A stretch of DNA of 64,000 bases, from positions 59,224 to 123,223 of the forward strand of contig VZRZ01000392.1 of assembly GCA_013398175.1 (NCBI GenBank), written 5' to 3'. This DNA is from Climacteris rufus. Taxonomy: Eukaryota; Chordata; Aves; Passeriformes; Climacteridae. Positions within the stretch are counted from its first letter, which is position 1. The number at the start of each line of letters is the position of its first letter. The translations under genes were made by a program, and so were the position numbers. Under the pieces are notes generated by a model. It was not told the origin of the DNA. It ran no database searches and was given only the letters and a program-made list of their open reading frames with translations. This document shows positions 63,501 to 64,000 of this stretch, one piece after another.

Positions 63501-63839
63501 TCAGGGTGGGAAGGGGATGGACGGACCCTCTTGAAGCTGCTCTCTCTCGGCCCTGGTGGCACAAAGCAAGGAGCCCCAAGGACATTCCCCAGACAGGGAC
63601 AATCCCGTCACACCGGACTGTGCAGCTTCCCAAAACCAGACCCCACCGTTCCCAGCTGGAGAGGGTGCAAAACTACTGGGGCTGGGCTGGTTCCCCGCCT
63701 TGGGTCAGCCTTTAAATGGTTAACACAAGGTTCCTGGGTCCATTTCGGTGCCGCCTTTTCTTTCTTTTCCTCTCGCCTTCCAGCAGTGCTGCCAGCATCG
63801 CCCCATCCGGGCCGGTTTCTGGGGAACAAAGGCTGGGAA

Positions 63840-64000
63840 CCTGGGGGACAGCCCCTCGCCCCTGCGAGCTGCTCCTAATGAGGATTCATTTCTTTAGCCT
63901 ACAGTCCTGGCTTTCATTATGGAGCCTGTCTCGCTCTGTTCATGGTCATTAGGCTGCAGCCCAGTAACTCCCTCGCCAGATCATGTGTATGCTTTAAAAA
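63840..64000. promoter_or_regulatory. Possible conserved noncoding element
   Basis: A non-repetitive, non-coding stretch with homeodomain-type cores (ctaatgag at 63876, tcattatg at 63915, tcattagg at 63946) close together. It stops at the window edge. That it is conserved or functional is only a guess from composition and position near SIX6. Confidence 0.3.

Noticed and set aside
63100..63715. 177-codon minus and 135-codon plus frames near the right edge, considered as SIX6
   Set aside because: Neither resembles the SIX domain or a homeodomain. SIX6 is expected to the right of the window.
1..64000. CRISPR arrays, bacterial operons, phage or insertion sequences, tRNA or rRNA genes
   Set aside because: Nothing in the window supports them; the sequence is vertebrate nuclear DNA. 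No endogenous retroviral gene was recognised either.

Overview
The window is vertebrate nuclear DNA, most probably from a bird. It has no operons, ribosome binding sites or dense ORFs. It carries at least nine fragments of the CR1 LINE, recognisable by the 3' end that reads 'ccttccaacccaaaccattctatgattctatga' in sense or 'tagaatcatagaatcatggaatgg' in antisense. It also carries one widely spread, multi-exon gene with canonical GT-AG introns. Almost every long open frame is a chance frame or lies inside CR1.

The gene is SIX6OS1 (human C14orf39), on the minus strand from about 55,877 (start codon) to 30,122 (stop). I assembled 17 coding exons by hand. All junctions use GT-AG, all intron phases are compatible, and the sum is 1,746 nt, giving 581 residues plus stop; the human protein is 587 residues as I remember it. 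The family protein is a meiotic synaptonemal-complex central-element factor that works with SYCE1. The N-terminal half (about residues 15-260) is charged and helical, consistent with coiled coil. The middle is poorly conserved. The C-terminus has short conserved phenylalanine-rich islands. The coding ATG exon looks like an internal exon, with a strong acceptor 8 nt before the ATG, so at least one 5' noncoding exon lies further right.

Layout: 1-29,650 is intergenic, the 3' side of SIX6OS1. It holds all the CR1 copies, a perfect 77-bp tandem duplication, a 32-bp alternating purine-pyrimidine tract and some ATTA/TAAT-rich stretches. 29,660-55,885 is SIX6OS1 with its 3' UTR and introns. 55,886-64,000 is upstream sequence with three GC/CpG-rich islands (about 58.65-59.34 kb, 62.38-62.66 kb and 63.2-63.5 kb) and no protein gene I can support. 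By the usual amniote order (PPM1A - SIX6OS1 - SIX6 - SIX1 - SIX4), the homeobox gene SIX6 should lie just beyond the right edge and PPM1A beyond the left edge. Neither is seen here. The upstream islands are therefore candidates for the SIX6OS1 promoter or for SIX6 cis-regulation, which is inference from position.

I found no credible novel mobile, defence or biosynthetic system. The most informative content is the exact exon structure of SIX6OS1, including a 43-nt microexon followed by an exon with an odd acceptor, and the arrangement of repeats and CpG islands around it.
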